A stretch of DNA of 64,000 nucleotides from JAAEPI01 sp965212145 (GTDB lineage Bacteria > Bacteroidota > Bacteroidia > Cytophagales > Cyclobacteriaceae). The position numbers and the translations under genes were made by a program. Location of the stretch: contig CBDBUY010000003.1 of assembly GCA_965212145.1 (NCBI GenBank), positions 1 through 64,000 on the forward strand, given 5' to 3'. Position 1 is the first letter of the stretch. Each line of letters starts with the position of its first letter. The notes beneath the pieces were generated by a model. That model did not search any database and was not told the DNA's origin. It saw only the letters and a list, made by a program, of their open reading frames with translations. Positions 61,676-64,000 of this stretch are shown here, piece by piece.

Positions 61676-62944
61676 ATGGCAAAGCGAGAAATATATGTAT
61701 ATGCGGACTGGGAGGAGATCAATGGCCCTCTTTTTATGGGAATCCTTTCGTCTGAGCTACTTAGGGGCAAAGAGATATTTTCATTTGAATATGACGACAT
61801 CTGGCTAAAGTCAAAACATGCACAGACTATAGATCCTGATCTGCAGTTATATACTGGCCCACAGTATCTAAATGAAGAAAATAAATCTAATTTCGGCCTG
61901 TTCCTTGACTCCTCTCCTGATCGCTGGGGTAGAGTGCTTATGCAGCGAAGAGAAGCAGCTGAAGCCAGACTGAACGACAGAGAGAGAAACAAGCTTTTCG
62001 AGACCGATTATTTATTAGGTGTTTATGATGGTCATCGAATGGGTGGGCTGAGATTTAAGCTTGATCCTGAAGGATCATTCTTGAGCGATGATGAAAGACA
62101 AGCCAGTCCACCATGGACATCCATCAGAGACCTTGAACAAATAAGCTTGAGACTTGAAGAGGAGGATGCAATTGACAACCCGCAGTACTTACAGTGGTTG
62201 AATATGTTGGTGAATCCTGGATCGTCCCTCGGAGGGGCAAGACCAAAAGCTAGTGTCCTTGATCCAGACAACCATCTTTGGATTGCTAAGTTTCCAAGTC
62301 GAAAAGATGAAGGTGACATTGGTGCCTGGGAAATGGTCACCTATGATATGGCCATAGCCGCCAGTGTTAACATGGCGGAGTGCCAGGCTCGAAAGTTCTC
62401 TAGTGATCACCATACCTTTCTAACTAAAAGGTTTGACAGAACTTCAAACGGCAAGCGTTTACACTTCACATCGGCGATGACTCAGCTTGGTTATACCGAT
62501 GGAGCAGATGCTGCAGCTGGAGTGAGCTACCTGGAATTGGTTGAATTTATCACCAGTAATGGAGCCAACGTGACAGCTGATCTGGAAGAGCTCTGGAGGA
62601 GGATTGTTTTTAATATTTGTGTTTCCAATACTGATGATCACCTGAGGAATCATGGTTTCATTTTGACCAATGGAGGGTGGATCTTATCACCGGCTTTCGA
62701 TATCAATCCGGTTGAAACCGGAACTGGTTTGAAGTTGAACATTTCCGATGATGACAATGCGCTTGACCTGGATCTAGCCATGGAGGTTCATGAATATTTC
62801 AGGCTGGATGGTAAAAGAACAAGTGATATCATTAAAACTGTAAAAAGCTCAGTTAGAAAATGGTCTGATATTGCAAATAAATATGGGATATCGAGAGCTG
62901 AACAGGAGCTTAAAGCACCTGCCTTTGAAAGAGCTTTGAGCTGA
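61676..62944 (+). CDS. hipA: HipA-like kinase toxin (copy 2)
   Basis: 422 residues, all catalytic motifs intact (GGARPK near residue 186, NTDDHLRNH near 317, LSPAFDINP near 340). Differences from copy 1 are SIRDLEQ for SIRELEQ, NPQYLQWL for NPEYLRWL, and SVRKWSDIANK for SVSKWSDIAKK. With most base changes silent, both copies appear to be held under selection since the duplication. Confidence 0.93.
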   Translation: MAKREIYVYADWEEINGPLFMGILSSELLRGKEIFSFEYDDIWLKSKHAQTIDPDLQLYTGPQYLNEENKSNFGLFLDSSPDRWGRVLMQRREAAEARLNDRERNKLFETDYLLGVYDGHRMGGLRFKLDPEGSFLSDDERQASPPWTSIRDLEQISLRLEEEDAIDNPQYLQWLNMLVNPGSSLGGARPKASVLDPDNHLWIAKFPSRKDEGDIGAWEMVTYDMAIAASVNMAECQARKFSSDHHTFLTKRFDRTSNGKRLHFTSAMTQLGYTDGADAAAGVSYLELVEFITSNGANVTADLEELWRRIVFNICVSNTDDHLRNHGFILTNGGWILSPAFDINPVETGTGLKLNISDDDNALDLDLAMEVHEYFRLDGKRTSDIIKTVKSSVRKWSDIANKYGISRAEQELKAPAFERALS

Positions 62945-62992
62945 TGGGACAAGGGTCGGGGAGTCTATTACGACCTAAAAAACGCAAAGTCC

Positions 62993-63020
62993 GATTCAGG
63001 GTTTGAGCCCCAGTAGAAAA
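62993..63020. repeat. T-arm-like direct repeat, right of hipBA module 2
   Basis: GATTCAGGGTTTGAGCCCC and AGTAGA, identical to the site at 53540 and lying at the same distance from hipA. Confidence 0.55.
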
Positions 63021-63090
63021 GGTCGAATGCGATGCGCAGAACTACATATTGTATACGTATGATGCGGCCGGGATTAAGCTCAAGCAGGAG

Positions 63091-64000
63091 GTGTACAAGA
63101 ACGACTCACTATGGACGGAGCGAGCGTATGTGGGTGAGTTTTTCTACGAAAACGACACACTGAAATTCATCCAAAACGAAGAAGGAAGAGTGGTCGTGGA
63201 TGTGGTAAACAACGAACTGGACTATCAGTATCACCTGAAAGACCACCTGGGCAACACACGCGTCACATATAGCACCACACCTGAGAGCTATGTGGTGAAA
63301 GCCACGATGGAAGACATCAATTACGTAGTGGAAGATCCGTTGTTTGAACCGTACAATCCTGTGCAGCGAAACGGGCCCCCTGCAGGCAATACTTCGGCTA
63401 AAGTAGCCCGGCTGAATACGAATGAGTCCGGCGATGGTAGTACGTTCAACGGCCAGGTAGAACTCAAGAGCATGTTTGAGGTGAACAAAGGAGATACGCT
63501 GAAGCTCTCCGTGAAAGCGTATTATGAAAATGACCCGATTGTGGACGGCATGCTGTCTGCTGCGGAGATGTTTGCGGCCATACTGGCTGGAGGCGAAGGA
63601 GGAAATGTGGCCGGGGAAGGTGCCACACTGGCCAACTCCACGCTGGACGAAAGTGCCGTCTCGGCGATGAACACCAACAAGTCTGCCAGCTCCGAAGACG
63701 ATGTGCCGAAAGCCTTTATCAATTACATGTTGTTTGATAAAGACATGACCTACATCACGTCCGGGTTTATCCAGATCAGCTCAGGGGCCAAAAACCTCTG
63801 GGAAACGGTGGAGTTCCCAGCACCGATCACCATAGAACAAAATGGCTATGCGCTGGTGTACGTCTCCAACGAAACCAATGCTGCCTGTGTGGTGGATTTC
63901 GATGACCTGACGATAGAGCACGCGAAAACGCCGATTGTTTTTGCTTCAGACTATTACCCATTCGGACTTGAGTACAATGGGTTCTCCAGAAATTACTCAC
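63091..64000 (+). CDS. Orphan RHS C-terminal module 3, partial at the right edge
   Basis: From the GTG at 63091 the frame is open to the window edge and matches module 1 closely: VYKNDSLWTERAYVGEFFYENDTLKF, DHLGNTRVTY, DYYPFGLEYNGFSRNYS. It lacks the palindromic insertion of module 1 (VVDVVNNE in place of VIPHPPFGGTEGG). RHS sequence extends upstream to about 63009, with an in-frame stop before it, as in module 1. The core motif and the tip lie beyond the window. Confidence 0.78.
   Translation, partial: MYKNDSLWTERAYVGEFFYENDTLKFIQNEEGRVVVDVVNNELDYQYHLKDHLGNTRVTYSTTPESYVVKATMEDINYVVEDPLFEPYNPVQRNGPPAGNTSAKVARLNTNESGDGSTFNGQVELKSMFEVNKGDTLKLSVKAYYENDPIVDGMLSAAEMFAAILAGGEGGNVAGEGATLANSTLDESAVSAMNTNKSASSEDDVPKAFINYMLFDKDMTYITSGFIQISSGAKNLWETVEFPAPITIEQNGYALVYVSNETNAACVVDFDDLTIEHAKTPIVFASDYYPFGLEYNGFSRNYS

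Overview
The window comes from a Bacteroidota chromosome, most likely from the Cytophagales side of the phylum. The evidence is promoter elements of the TAnnTTTG type, N-terminal signal peptides on many small lipoproteins, DUF4252 and DUF6090-like families, sigma/anti-sigma cassettes, an etfBA-DUF151-nupC operon, Cry-DASH next to an FeS photolyase, and a tmRNA whose tag reads GESNYAMAA. Most of the window is ordinary, densely packed housekeeping and accessory DNA, with many 4-base ATGA overlaps.

Region 1 to 2.6 kb: four consecutive genes (DUF885 protein, outer-membrane barrel, small membrane protein, SulP C-terminus) are all broken by small indels. This looks like poor sequence at a contig edge rather than biology. 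Region 2.5 to 9.3 kb: SulP transporter, DinB-like protein, hemolysin III, and the electron-transfer-flavoprotein operon with a bifunctional-nuclease-like protein and a nucleoside transporter. Region 9.4 to 20.5 kb: serine hydrolase, a pair of membrane sensors lacking an ATPase domain, metallophosphatase, an Asp-Phe repeat protein, and an ECF sigma/anti-sigma/DUF4252/ABC-exporter operon.

Region 20.5 to 31.2 kb is a vitamin B12 neighbourhood: the fused mutase IcmF, btuD-btuC-btuF, a cobalamin riboswitch in front of btuB, and the GTPase MeaB. Region 31.2 to 50.7 kb: a CHASE2 protein without an output domain paired with a FecR-like protein, pyrR-pyrB, purB, a ferredoxin reductase, an ABC-F protein, a photoreactivation operon (SDR, DUF2256 with a TTG start, FeS photolyase, Cry-DASH), a second sigma cassette with a barrel protein, and a second serine hydrolase.

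Region 50.8 to 64 kb is the accessory part. It starts with ssrA (tmRNA). The 3' end of ssrA plus its terminator is repeated four times in tandem downstream, and a further copy lies 9.8 kb away at 61.0 kb. After each repeat block comes the same module: a hipB-hipA toxin-antitoxin pair with a palindromic operator, bracketed by T-arm-like direct repeats, joined to the 3' part of an RHS gene that lacks its N-terminus. In the first unit the RHS core ends in a variable tip followed by a MORN-repeat (YwqK-like) lipoprotein. A second RHS core with another tip and another such lipoprotein follows, then an outer-membrane protein and a DUF1508 protein. The second unit runs off the right edge. The whole reads as a tandem array of ssrA-anchored units that carry HipBA together with orphan RHS C-terminal cassettes. 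This is the most interesting structure in the window.
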